From NCBI GenBank assembly GCA_020161655.1, contig JAIUPC010000008.1, forward strand, positions 62,001 through 126,000: a stretch of DNA of 64,000 nt, given 5' to 3'. This document shows positions 42,794 through 51,425 of the stretch, piece by piece. The notes below the pieces were generated by a model. It had not been told where the DNA came from and did no database searches. It worked only from the letters and a program-made list of their open reading frames with translations. Made by a program: the position numbers and the translations under genes. The DNA comes from Pseudomonadota bacterium (lineage in GTDB: Bacteria; Pseudomonadota; Alphaproteobacteria; Rhodobacterales; Rhodobacteraceae). Numbering within the stretch: position 1 is the first letter of the stretch; each line of letters starts with the position of its first letter.

Positions 42794-43771
42794 ATGAGCT
42801 TCCACGTCATCACCCAGGCCCCGGCACGACTGAACCGCAGCGAATTGGCGGTTCCGGGAAGCGCGCCGCAAATGTTTGAAAAGGCCGCGCAATCCGATGC
42901 CGATGTGATCTTCCTCGACCTTGAGGACGCGGTCGCGCCGGACGACAAGGCGCAGGCCCGCAAGAACATCATCAAGGCCCTGAACGAGATCGACTGGGGC
43001 AAGAAAACCATGTCGGTCCGAATCAACGGGCTCGACACGCATTACATGTACCGCGACGTGGTCGATGTCGTCGAAGAGGCGGGCGAGCGGCTTGACCTCA
43101 TCATGATCCCCAAGGTCGGCACCGCCGCCGATGTCTATGCGGTCGACATGATGGTGACGCAGATCGAGGACGCGAAGGGCCTGAAGAAGCGGATCGGGTT
43201 CGAGCATATCATCGAGACGGCTCTTGGCATGCAGAACGTCACCGCGATTGCCGGGGCCTCGAAGCGGAACGAAAGCCTCCACTTCGGCGTCGCCGATTAC
43301 GCAGCCTCGACCCGCGCGCGCACCACGATCATCGGCGGGGTGAACCCGGATTACTCCGTGCTGACCGACCCCCTCGCCGATGGCAGCCGCGCCGTCCACT
43401 GGGGCGACATGTGGCACTATGCGCTGGCTCGAATGGTCGTCGCGGCGCGGGCCAATGGCCTCCGCCCGGTCGATGGCCCCTTTGGCGATTTCTCCGACCC
43501 CGATGGCTACCGCGCAGCAGCAAAGCGCGCGGCGGTTCTCGGCTGTGAGGGGAAATGGGCGATCCACCCGAGCCAGATCGCGCTTGCCAACGAAGTGATG
43601 AGCCCGTCCGACGCCGAGGTCACCCGCGCCCAGCGCATCCTCGAAGCCATGGAAAAGGCCGCGACCGAGGGCAAGGGCGCCGTATCTCTCGACGGACGGC
43701 TGATCGACTATGCCTCGATCCGCCAGGCCGAGGTGCTGGTCCAGAAGGCCCGGCAGATCGCCGGGGGCTGA
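42794..43771 (+). CDS. mclA: L-malyl-CoA lyase (Mcl1 type)
   Basis: The 325-residue CitE-like enzyme cleaves malyl-CoA to acetyl-CoA and glyoxylate. RSELAVPGSAPQMFEKAAQ opens the barrel, DVIFLDLEDAVAPDDKAQAR gives the magnesium-binding acid, RINGLDT and GFEHIIETALGMQNV follow with the catalytic Glu, and the C-terminal lid carries KWAIHPSQIALANEV. It corresponds to the malyl-CoA/beta-methylmalyl-CoA lyase of Rhodobacteraceae, so a role in the ethylmalonyl-CoA pathway is also possible. AGGAAAGG precedes ATG 42794 by 8 bases; an upstream in-frame ATG at 42746 lacks this. Confidence 0.9.
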   Translation: MSFHVITQAPARLNRSELAVPGSAPQMFEKAAQSDADVIFLDLEDAVAPDDKAQARKNIIKALNEIDWGKKTMSVRINGLDTHYMYRDVVDVVEEAGERLDLIMIPKVGTAADVYAVDMMVTQIEDAKGLKKRIGFEHIIETALGMQNVTAIAGASKRNESLHFGVADYAASTRARTTIIGGVNPDYSVLTDPLADGSRAVHWGDMWHYALARMVVAARANGLRPVDGPFGDFSDPDGYRAAAKRAAVLGCEGKWAIHPSQIALANEVMSPSDAEVTRAQRILEAMEKAATEGKGAVSLDGRLIDYASIRQAEVLVQKARQIAGG

Positions 43772-43906
43772 ACTCCCTGCTACCCTCCAGGTTCAGCAAT
43801 CCGCATGAGGTCTGAGGCTCAACACAATTGACCTCAGCCAGCCTCGCTCTAGCATTTTCTGACCGACACGACCGGCCAACCGGATCATGCAACGAATGGG
43901 GGCGCT

Positions 43907-45271
43907 GTGACCGATCGACAGAGCATGCGGCATTTCATGGACCTGCTCCGCGCGACGGGAGAGCTGCACGAGGTCACGCGCGAGGTTGATCCGCGCTTCG
44001 AGATTTCGGCGATCCTGAAGCTGCGCGATCAGGGACCGGCGCAGTTGTTCCGCAATGTCCGGGGCGGCGCGATGCCGGTTGTCGGCAATATCCTGAACAG
44101 CCGCGCGCGCTATGCGCTTGGTCTGGGGATTTCGGTCGGGACGCTGGACGCCCATTGCGCAAGGGCGGTGGAGCAGACGATCCCGCCCGTCATCGTTGAT
44201 GAAAGCCCGGTGCAGGAGGCGGTGCATCACGCCCCGCTCGACCTTGCCGCGATCCTGCCGGTTCCGCATTGGTTCGTACATGAGGCCGCGCCCTATATCA
44301 CCGCCGGGGTGATCATCGCGAAGGACCCTGAAACCGGCCTCAGGAACGTCTCGATCGCCCGCTTCCGGCTTGAGGGCGGGGGGCGGATGATGGCGGGGAT
44401 CGCCAAGAACCATCACCTGTATATCTTGGCCGAAAAGGCCAAGGCGGCGGGAAAGAAGCTTGAGATCGCCATTGCTATCGGCAATCACCCGGCGATCCTC
44501 CTCGGCTCACAGATGTATGTGAAACTGGGTGAGGATGAGTATGACATCGCCGGTGGTCTGCTGGGGGAACCCGTGCGCCTTGTCCGCTGCAAGACCGTCG
44601 ATCTTGAAGTGCCCGCCGGGGCCGAGATCGTGATCGAGGCGGTTCTCGACCCCGAGGATCTGATCGACGAGGGGCCGGTGTCGGAATTTCCCGGCTTCTA
44701 TGTCCGCTACGGCAACGGCGTCGCTTGCGAGGCGCGGGCGGTCACGCATCGGGCGGATGCGATCTATCAGGCGGTGCTGCCGGGCTATGCCACTGAGCAT
44801 TGCCTGATGGGGGCCGTGGCCATCGGCGCCACGCTGACCGCGCAACTCTGCAGCGTGATCCCGGCGGTGCGCCGGGTCTTTGTCACGCCAGGCGGGATGG
44901 GCCGCCTGCATGCGGTGATCACCATGCACCAGCCAAGGCTGGGCGAAGGCAAGCGGGCGATCATGCTTGCGATGGGCATGGTCAACCTTCTGAAGCTGGT
45001 GACAGTGGTCGAGGATGATATCGACCCCGAAGACCCGGTAGCCGTCGAATGGTCACTGGCGGCGCGGTTCCGTGGGCATGAGGATCTGGTGGTGATCCCC
45101 GGCGTCAAGGCCGACCGCTGCGATCCGGTGCATGAGGGGCTTATCATCACCAAGATCGGCATGGTGGCGACGACGCGGCCCGGCGACGGTGCCCCGGGCG
45201 GGCGGTCGGAATTCGTGGCGGTGCCGCCCGAGGTGATGGCGCGCATCGCCGCCGAGATCGGAAGCTACTGA
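43907..45271 (+). CDS. UbiD-family prenylated-FMN decarboxylase
   Basis: This 454-residue protein belongs to the UbiD family of reversible (de)carboxylases that use prenylated FMN. FMDLLRATGELHEVTREVDPRFEISAIL opens it. The mid-region NVSIARFRLEGGGRMMAGIAKNHHL holds the cofactor-binding Arg/His, and IDEGPVSEFPGFYVRYG holds a catalytic acid. GTG at 43907 is taken as start; an ATG six codons later is possible. The cofactor would come from the overlapping UbiX gene. The substrate is not readable; UbiD enzymes act on aromatic, heteroaromatic or alpha,beta-unsaturated acids. Confidence 0.85.
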   Translation: MTDRQSMRHFMDLLRATGELHEVTREVDPRFEISAILKLRDQGPAQLFRNVRGGAMPVVGNILNSRARYALGLGISVGTLDAHCARAVEQTIPPVIVDESPVQEAVHHAPLDLAAILPVPHWFVHEAAPYITAGVIIAKDPETGLRNVSIARFRLEGGGRMMAGIAKNHHLYILAEKAKAAGKKLEIAIAIGNHPAILLGSQMYVKLGEDEYDIAGGLLGEPVRLVRCKTVDLEVPAGAEIVIEAVLDPEDLIDEGPVSEFPGFYVRYGNGVACEARAVTHRADAIYQAVLPGYATEHCLMGAVAIGATLTAQLCSVIPAVRRVFVTPGGMGRLHAVITMHQPRLGEGKRAIMLAMGMVNLLKLVTVVEDDIDPEDPVAVEWSLAARFRGHEDLVVIPGVKADRCDPVHEGLIITKIGMVATTRPGDGAPGGRSEFVAVPPEVMARIAAEIGSY

Positions 45272-45846
45272 TGGCAAAGTGCGACAAGCGCCGCGTGATC
45301 GTCGCCTTCAGCGGTGCCTCGGGTCCGGACTATGCGCTGCGTATTCTGGAGATGCTGGCCGAGATGGAGGTCGAAAGCCATTTCGTCATGTCGCGTTCCG
45401 CCAAGATTTCGCTCGCGCATGAAAGCGACCACAAGGTGCGGGATTTCGAGGATCGCGCGACGCGGGTTTATGCCAATGACGATATCGCAGCACCCATTTC
45501 CAGCGGGTCATTCCTGACCGAGGGCATGATCATCGCGCCCGCATCGGCGAAAACGCTGGGCGAGATTGCCGCCGGGATCGGCGGCACGCTGATCGCGCGG
45601 GCGGCGGATGTGGTGCTGAAGGAACGGCGGCGGCTGGTGGTGATGCTGCGCGAGACGCCGCTGAACCTGATCCATTGCCGCAACATGACAACGGTGACCG
45701 AGGCGGGCGGCATCATCATGCCGCCGGTCCCGGCCTTCTACCCGCGCCCGCAGACAGTGCAGGATATCGTCGACCATACCGCTGGGCGGGCGCTGGATCT
45801 TCTCGGGCTGCACAGCGCCGCCGTCCGGCGCTGGAAAGACGGCTGA
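45271..45846 (+). CDS. UbiX-family flavin prenyltransferase
   Basis: The 191-residue flavoprotein matches UbiX/Pad1: VAFSGASGPDYALRIL (FMN loop GASG), SGSFLTEGMIIAPASAKTLGEIAAGIGGTLIARAADVVLKERRRL and VVMLRETPLNLIHCRNM. It prenylates FMN to make the cofactor for the adjacent UbiD. The ATG at 45271 overlaps the ubiD stop as TGATG, so they are made together. A catabolic, dedicated copy is more likely than the ubiquinone-pathway one because of this pairing. It converges on the ammonia-lyase-like gene with 6 bases between. Confidence 0.87.
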   Translation: MAKCDKRRVIVAFSGASGPDYALRILEMLAEMEVESHFVMSRSAKISLAHESDHKVRDFEDRATRVYANDDIAAPISSGSFLTEGMIIAPASAKTLGEIAAGIGGTLIARAADVVLKERRRLVVMLRETPLNLIHCRNMTTVTEAGGIIMPPVPAFYPRPQTVQDIVDHTAGRALDLLGLHSAAVRRWKDG

Positions 45847-45852
45847 GCGCCC

Positions 45853-47310
45853 TCACTCCACCGGATAAAGCCCGGCGCGGAACGCCTCGCACAGCCGCCC
45901 GATTTCCGGCCCAAGCACGCGGTCATCGGCTACGGGTGGCACATGGGCGCGGGTGGTGGCAAGGATATCCGCGAGCGGCGCCGACCGCGCGCGCCTGCCC
46001 TGCACATGCAGTGCCTGGCTCGCCGTGACGGCGAGAAGCGCGAGGCAGGCATCAAGGCAACGCCCGGCAGTATCCTGCTTCGGCCAGGCAAGGAAGGCTG
46101 TCGCCGCCACATTGTCCTGCCCGTAGACCGACATGTCGCTGGGCGGGGTGAAGGTGCGCTGCGCCGCCGTCCGGGCTTCCTCAAGATAGCCGACAATCGC
46201 CATCGGGATATAACCGACCGCGCCATGCCCGTCGGTATTCCCGGCATCGCGGCCAACCAGCAGGAAATCCGGCAGGCCGCTGACCCTTCCATTCAGCAGG
46301 CCGGTCGAAAGCCGCTCACAAAGCAGGCACAACTCGACACAGGCGCCCGCGAGATTGTCCATCACCGGGGCGGCGAGCGCGTTGTTGTAGCCGCCGTTGC
46401 TGAAGGCCTCGCCATCGGGATGTTCGGGCGTCGGCGGCAGCCAGACCGGGTTGTGCGTGGCCGCCGAAAGGGCAAGACCCGCCATCTTCCGCGCCTCGGC
46501 CAGCGCCCAATGCGCCTGCCCCAGCATCGCCGGCACGCTGCGGAAGCTGACCGGCGCCTGATGCGCGCGCTGCGGGATCGGCTGGTCGTGCGCCAGAAGG
46601 GCCGCCAGCCGGTCGAAGGCCACGCGGTTGTGGTCGCCGCCCCATAGGTCGGAAAGCTCGCGGCGGTAATGCTCGTCGGGCGCGTTGAAGCCGTCGATGG
46701 CCAGCGCCAGCACCTGTTCGGCCAGCGTGATCCGCCGCTCCGCCACCAGCGCCGCGTCGGCAAGAAGGGCGGCGGCGCAGGGCGCGCCGTTGATGAGCGC
46801 GCCACGCTCGCCGGCCACCAGATCGCGGGTCTGGCTCAGTTCCGCAAAGAGCGCATAGGTCGCAAGGATCTCGCCAGGGCCCCCATGGCCGGATTGCGGA
46901 ACCGCCGGGATGCGGCCCTCGTTCAGCATGGCGATGATCTCATCGACTAGGCGCGGTGTCGCACCGCCATGGCCGCAGATCAGGTTCGCGAGCCGCGACA
47001 AGACCATGCCGCGCAGGATGCGGCGGGGATAGGACGGGCCGAAAGGTACGGCGGCGGCGAGGGGCTTCATCCGGGCCAGACGCTCGACCTCCTCGCCCGT
47101 CATGGCCGAGACAGCCATTTCACCTTGCCCGACGCTGATCCCGTAGATGCCCTGATCGGCGGGGCGCGCGATTAGCCGTTCATAGGCGCTACGGAGGTCT
47201 ACCAGCGCGGCGCGGGCTTTGGGCGAAAGCTCCACCCGCGCCCCGTCCCAGGCGATGGACTGATAGGCTTGCAAGGTGATGTCGTGACGGGAATTCAGGG
47301 TCTGGCTCAT
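45853..47310 (-). CDS. Histidine/phenylalanine ammonia-lyase homologue lacking the MIO motif
   Basis: The 485-residue protein aligns with the HAL/PAL family over its full length: the N-terminal Tyr loop IYGISVGQGEMA (Tyr56), AHQAPVSFRSVPAMLG near 249-264 (Arg257 kept) and NGGYNNALAAPVMDNLA near 305-321. At the place of the Ala-Ser-Gly that cyclises to the MIO cofactor (GSVGASGDL in HAL) it has GHGGPGEIL (141-149), with Gly and Pro for Ala and Ser. The second active-site Tyr (QDxYS) is Val254. So it cannot be a standard ammonia-lyase. It is read in the same direction as the double-HTH LysR gene 85 bases upstream. The reaction is unknown; a lyase or hydratase of a different chemistry, or a non-catalytic protein, are both open. 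Confidence 0.75.
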   Translation of the reverse strand: MSQTLNSRHDITLQAYQSIAWDGARVELSPKARAALVDLRSAYERLIARPADQGIYGISVGQGEMAVSAMTGEEVERLARMKPLAAAVPFGPSYPRRILRGMVLSRLANLICGHGGATPRLVDEIIAMLNEGRIPAVPQSGHGGPGEILATYALFAELSQTRDLVAGERGALINGAPCAAALLADAALVAERRITLAEQVLALAIDGFNAPDEHYRRELSDLWGGDHNRVAFDRLAALLAHDQPIPQRAHQAPVSFRSVPAMLGQAHWALAEARKMAGLALSAATHNPVWLPPTPEHPDGEAFSNGGYNNALAAPVMDNLAGACVELCLLCERLSTGLLNGRVSGLPDFLLVGRDAGNTDGHGAVGYIPMAIVGYLEEARTAAQRTFTPPSDMSVYGQDNVAATAFLAWPKQDTAGRCLDACLALLAVTASQALHVQGRRARSAPLADILATTRAHVPPVADDRVLGPEIGRLCEAFRAGLYPVE

Positions 47311-47395
47311 GTGGCACCGGTCTGCGAAATGGCCGTCTCAGGTTATTTCCTCGCCCGCAGCGGACGCCATGCGCAATGCCTATTGGGCCATGCCT

Positions 47396-48592
47396 TCAGC
47401 TTGGGTCGATCTTGCCCACAAGCTCCAGCGCCCGTCTTACAAGCCGCGTCCGCGATTGCTCGCGCCGCCAGACCAGCCGTTGCGAAAAGACCGGCGCATC
47501 CGGCACGGGTATGCGCCGGATCGCCGGAGAATGCAGCGGATAGGCCCCGCTCGGCACCAGCGAGCAAAAGCCGTGGTCGGTGATGAGGCGGCCAATCACC
47601 GGCATCGCGTCCACCTCAAGGATATGCGGCGGGCTGAGTTTTCGCCCGGCAAGCCAGGTATCGACCGTCCGCCGCAGCGCCGAACCTCGCCCCTGAAGTA
47701 CCAGCGGCGTGGTCATCAGGACCGCTTCGGCATCTTGCCGCCCCTCCCCCGGCCCGGTGACAAGATCGAGCGCGGATTGCAGCAGGATGCGGCTGTCGCA
47801 ATCCTCGGGGATCAGATCCGTCTCGACGATCACCGCATGAAGCCCGCCCTCCAGAAGCGCGCCGATCAGGGCATCCGTCGCATCGGTGACAATGGAGAGA
47901 TGGCCGCCCGGTGCAGCGACAGGCCACCTGACGCAAAGCTCTGCCAGAAGCCCCGCCAACCGGCTTTCGGGGTGGAAGGGCGGCACCGAGCCGATCCTTG
48001 TCGTATGCACCCCTTCGGCAAAAAGCCGGTTGCCGCGCCCGACCAGCCCGGCCACGAGGTCGCAAAGCGGCCTTGCCTGCGCGTAGACGCCTTCCGCCGC
48101 CGTGGTCGCGGTCATGCCGTGGCGATGGCGGTCAAAGAGGCGCTCCCCCACAACCGCCTCGAGCGCCGCGATCTGGCGGCTGATCTGTGGCTGGGTGATG
48201 CGGAGCGTATTGGCCGCGACGCCGATGCTTCCGGCCTCATAGACCGCGACGAAGCGCGCGACGATCAGCGGCGTCAGGGTGAGGTCGTGGCAGGCCTGAA
48301 GGTCCTCAAGCGATAGCGTGGTTCGCGGGGCGCCCTCGATCGCCAGCAGCCCCTGAAGGATCGCCCGCGCCGCAGGCTCCACCCCCGCCGCCGCCTCTGA
48401 CGGCACCAGCCGGCGCGGCGTGCGCAGGAACAGCCGGTGGCCCAGCACATCGTCAAGCTGCGCCATGCTGGCGCTGACCGTGGGCACCGAGACGCCAAAG
48501 ATCCGGGCCGTCGCGGTGAAGCTGCCGGTGTCCAGCGTCGTAAGGAAGTAGCTGAGTGATCGCGCGGAAAGCATGGGCAGACCGTTAGACAT
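47396..48592 (-). CDS. LysR-type regulator with two tandem HTH domains
   Basis: This 398-residue protein is about 95 residues longer than usual LysR proteins because it has two LysR HTHs. The first is at about residues 8-66 (LSYFLTTLDTGSFTATARIF, SVPTVSASMAQLDDVLGHRLF). The second is at about 108-166 (IVARFVAVYEAGSIGVAANTL, ITQPQISRQIAALEAVVGERLF). A normal substrate-binding domain follows (LVPSGAYPLH near the end). It diverges from the cyclic amidohydrolase gene (93-base gap) and precedes the ammonia-lyase-like gene, so it may control both. No frameshift is involved; both HTHs are in one frame. Confidence 0.82.
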   Translation of the reverse strand: MSNGLPMLSARSLSYFLTTLDTGSFTATARIFGVSVPTVSASMAQLDDVLGHRLFLRTPRRLVPSEAAAGVEPAARAILQGLLAIEGAPRTTLSLEDLQACHDLTLTPLIVARFVAVYEAGSIGVAANTLRITQPQISRQIAALEAVVGERLFDRHRHGMTATTAAEGVYAQARPLCDLVAGLVGRGNRLFAEGVHTTRIGSVPPFHPESRLAGLLAELCVRWPVAAPGGHLSIVTDATDALIGALLEGGLHAVIVETDLIPEDCDSRILLQSALDLVTGPGEGRQDAEAVLMTTPLVLQGRGSALRRTVDTWLAGRKLSPPHILEVDAMPVIGRLITDHGFCSLVPSGAYPLHSPAIRRIPVPDAPVFSQRLVWRREQSRTRLVRRALELVGKIDPS

Positions 48593-48685
48593 TGTGCATG
48601 GCGCATTTAACGATGCTTATGCCCGCGCGTCCACCGCCTCCGCTAGGCTGAAGGCACACCCAGAACTCAGGCGGGAGGTTACGGC

Positions 48686-50047
48686 ATGGGCTGCGATCTT
48701 GTGGTCACCGGGGATGTGGTCCTGACCGACCGCGTGATCCCGAAGGGTTTCGTCGCGGTCGAAAACGGCCGGATTGTCGCTTTTGGCGAAGGCCGGGGCC
48801 CCGCCGCCACTGAGCGCCACGACCACGGTGGCGCCTATATCCTGCCCGGCGCCGTCGACGCACAGGTTCACAGCCGCAGCCAGGCCGGTCAGGAAGGCTT
48901 CGCCTGGTCCACCCGCTCCGCTGCGGCGGGCGGCGTGACCACCATCGTCGACATGCCCTATGACGACGGCGACCTCATCGCCTCGGCCGACCGCGTGCGC
49001 GCCAAGGCGGCGGAAGCAGAGGCGCTGGCGCGGGTGGATGTCGCCCTCTACGGCACTTGCCACCCCGACGAAGGTCCGGCCCGCGTTGCCGAAATGGTCG
49101 CCGCCGGGGTTGCGGCCTTTAAATTCTCCACCTTCGGAACGCATCCGACCCGCTTTCCCCGTATCCCGCCGCAGATGCTGCACGACTGCTTCGCCGAAAT
49201 CGCGAAGTTCGGGCTAAGCGCTGGCGTCCACAACGAAAACCATGAGGTCGTCACCGCCGCGACCGAACGGGTCAAGGCTTCGGGCATCACCGACTACCGC
49301 GCCCATGGCCTTTCGCGGCCCGCGTTCGCCGAAACCCTCGCCATCACCGAGGTCTATGAGATCGGCGCCTCCACCGGCTGCCACGCCCATATCGTGCATT
49401 GCTCGGTCGGGCGCGGCTATGACCTTTGCCACGCCTACCGGAAGCAGGGCTTCCGCACCAGTATCGAGGCCTGCATCCACTACCTCGTGCTGGACGAGGA
49501 GGATCACGTCCGCCGCCTTGGCGGCAAGGCCAAGATCAATCCGCCGATCCGCCCGCGCGCCGAGGTCGAAAAGCTCTGGGCCCATCTCGCGGCGGGCAAT
49601 GTGACGCTGGTCTCGACCGATCACGTCAGCTGGTCCGAAGACCGCAAGACCGACCCCGAGATGCTGAAGAATTCCTCCGGCGTGCCGGGGCTTGAGGTGA
49701 TGGTGCCCCTGCTGGTCAAGGGCCTGATGGAGCGTGGACTGCCCCTGACCTGGGCGGCGCGCCTGCTGGCCGACAATCCGGCGAAGCATTTCCGCCTGTC
49801 GCACCGCAAGGGCGGCATCGACATCGGCCGCGACGCCGATCTTTCGATCCTCGCCCATCGCCCCCGTCTCTACGACGCCGCCGCAAGCGGCCACAACGTC
49901 GTCGGCTGGAGCCCCTATAACGGCATGGAACTGCCCTGGACCGTCGCCGCGACCTATCTGCGCGGCAAGACGGTCTTTGACGGCGAAAACGTCCTCGCCG
50001 AACCAGGCAACGGGCGCTATGTCACGCCGCTCGGGGCAACGGCATGA
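48686..50047 (+). CDS. Cyclic amidohydrolase (allantoinase/hydantoinase-like)
   Basis: The 453-residue protein is of the amidohydrolase superfamily, close to allantoinases and hydantoinases. Metal-site blocks are DAQVHSRSQ (first strand), AFKFSTFG with the carboxylated Lys, GVHNENHEV, CHAHIVHCS and STDHVSW (Asp). The first ligand of the usual HxH is Gln (QVH); as I recall some family members also have Gln there. GGGAGG precedes the ATG. It overlaps the next gene by four bases (ATGA). Together with the M20 amidase it would open a cyclic ureide or hydantoin and hydrolyse the carbamoyl product; the substrate is inferred only as a class. Confidence 0.83.
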   Translation: MGCDLVVTGDVVLTDRVIPKGFVAVENGRIVAFGEGRGPAATERHDHGGAYILPGAVDAQVHSRSQAGQEGFAWSTRSAAAGGVTTIVDMPYDDGDLIASADRVRAKAAEAEALARVDVALYGTCHPDEGPARVAEMVAAGVAAFKFSTFGTHPTRFPRIPPQMLHDCFAEIAKFGLSAGVHNENHEVVTAATERVKASGITDYRAHGLSRPAFAETLAITEVYEIGASTGCHAHIVHCSVGRGYDLCHAYRKQGFRTSIEACIHYLVLDEEDHVRRLGGKAKINPPIRPRAEVEKLWAHLAAGNVTLVSTDHVSWSEDRKTDPEMLKNSSGVPGLEVMVPLLVKGLMERGLPLTWAARLLADNPAKHFRLSHRKGGIDIGRDADLSILAHRPRLYDAAASGHNVVGWSPYNGMELPWTVAATYLRGKTVFDGENVLAEPGNGRYVTPLGATA

Positions 50048-51312
50048 AGGCTGAAGACAGGCCCGGAAACCACCCCGTCAGCGCCGACCGGATCTGGTCC
50101 GACCTGATGAATCTGGCGGGGATCACCGAGGCCGGGCGGCCCTATACGCGGCGGTCCTTCTCGCCGAAATTCCTTGAAGGCCGCGCCTGGCTTCAGGAGC
50201 GGTTCCGCGCGGCGGGGCTGTTCCCCCATGTCGACGCTTCCGGCAACCTGATCGGGCGGCTTCCCGGTTCCGATCCCGATGCCGGAACCATCGCACTTGG
50301 CTCTCATTCCGATACGGTGCCCGATGGTGGCCGCTTCGACGGCACCGCCGGCGTGATCGTGGCACTGGAAATCGCCCGCGCCCTCCGGGAACGCGGCATC
50401 ACGCTTCGCCATACGCTCGAAGTGATCGACTGCCTCGCCGAGGAAGTCAGCGAATTCGGCCTTTCCTGCGTCGGCTCGCGCGGGCTGACCGGCGCGTTGC
50501 AACCGCAATCGCTCGACCTCAGGAAACCCGATGGCGAAACCCTGCGCGAGGCCATCACCCGTATCGGCGGCGACCCCGACCGGATCACGGCGACGCCGCG
50601 CGATGACCTCCGTGCCTGGCTGGAGCTTCACATCGAACAGGGTCGCGTGCTGGGAGAAGGAAGAACCGACGTCGGCATCGTGACCTCCGCCGTCGGCATC
50701 ACGCGGGTGGAGATCGAACTCACCGGCATGGCCGACCACGCCGGCACCACGCCGATGCATCTCCGCCACGACGCCCTTCTCGCCGCTGCCGAAGTGGTGG
50801 CCGAGGTGCGCGCGGCGGCGCTGAGACGGATCGAGGCCGGCGACGGCTATTTCGTCGCCACGACCGGTGAACTCACCGTCACCCCGAACGCCGCCAACGT
50901 CGTCCCGGGCCACGTCCGCCTTCTTGTCGAGGCGCGCAGCGAAAACCGCCCCGCCATGGAGCGGTTCCTCGATGACCTCCTCCCCCGCGTCCGGGCCATC
51001 GCCGAAGCGCAGGGCATCACGCTTTCATCCTGCCACAGGCTCTCCGACGCCCCGCCCGCGCCCTTCGATCCCGGTCTGGTCGGGCGGCTTGAGGAAGCGG
51101 CCCGCAAGAACGGCCTTTCCCATGTCAGGATGCCCAGCGGCGCGGGCCACGATGCCGTCTTCTTCTCGCGCATCACCCCGACGGCCATGGTCTTCGTCCC
51201 CAGCCGCGCCGGGCGCAGCCATTGCCCCGAGGAGTGGACCGAGAAGGAAGAACTTGCCCTTGGCGCGCTCGTCCTCTTCGACGCGGTGCTGGGCCTGGAC
51301 CGGGGCAACTGA
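50044..51312 (+). CDS. M20-family N-carbamoyl-amino-acid hydrolase / allantoate amidohydrolase
   Basis: This 422-residue zinc hydrolase has the M20 motifs in order: LGSHSDTVPDGGRFDGTAGV (HSD and second Asp), VIDCLAEEVSEFG (catalytic EE), the dimerisation motif MADHAGTTPMHLRHDAL, SGAGHDAVFF and SRAGRSHCPEEWTE (last His ligand). It removes the carbamoyl group from N-carbamoyl amino acids or allantoate. It is translationally coupled to the amidohydrolase gene. The pair matches hydantoin or allantoin-like degradation; which of these cannot be told from sequence. Confidence 0.87.
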   Translation: MKAEDRPGNHPVSADRIWSDLMNLAGITEAGRPYTRRSFSPKFLEGRAWLQERFRAAGLFPHVDASGNLIGRLPGSDPDAGTIALGSHSDTVPDGGRFDGTAGVIVALEIARALRERGITLRHTLEVIDCLAEEVSEFGLSCVGSRGLTGALQPQSLDLRKPDGETLREAITRIGGDPDRITATPRDDLRAWLELHIEQGRVLGEGRTDVGIVTSAVGITRVEIELTGMADHAGTTPMHLRHDALLAAAEVVAEVRAAALRRIEAGDGYFVATTGELTVTPNAANVVPGHVRLLVEARSENRPAMERFLDDLLPRVRAIAEAQGITLSSCHRLSDAPPAPFDPGLVGRLEEAARKNGLSHVRMPSGAGHDAVFFSRITPTAMVFVPSRAGRSHCPEEWTEKEELALGALVLFDAVLGLDRGN

Positions 51313-51425
51313 CCGGCGAGGTCGCGGAGGATCTCCAGCGGCGCTGTCTGACAGGGCAAATCCTGCTTGGGCAACCCGTTGAACGATGGCCTCGACTGCC
51401 TGAACTTGCAGGGACGGCCAACGCC

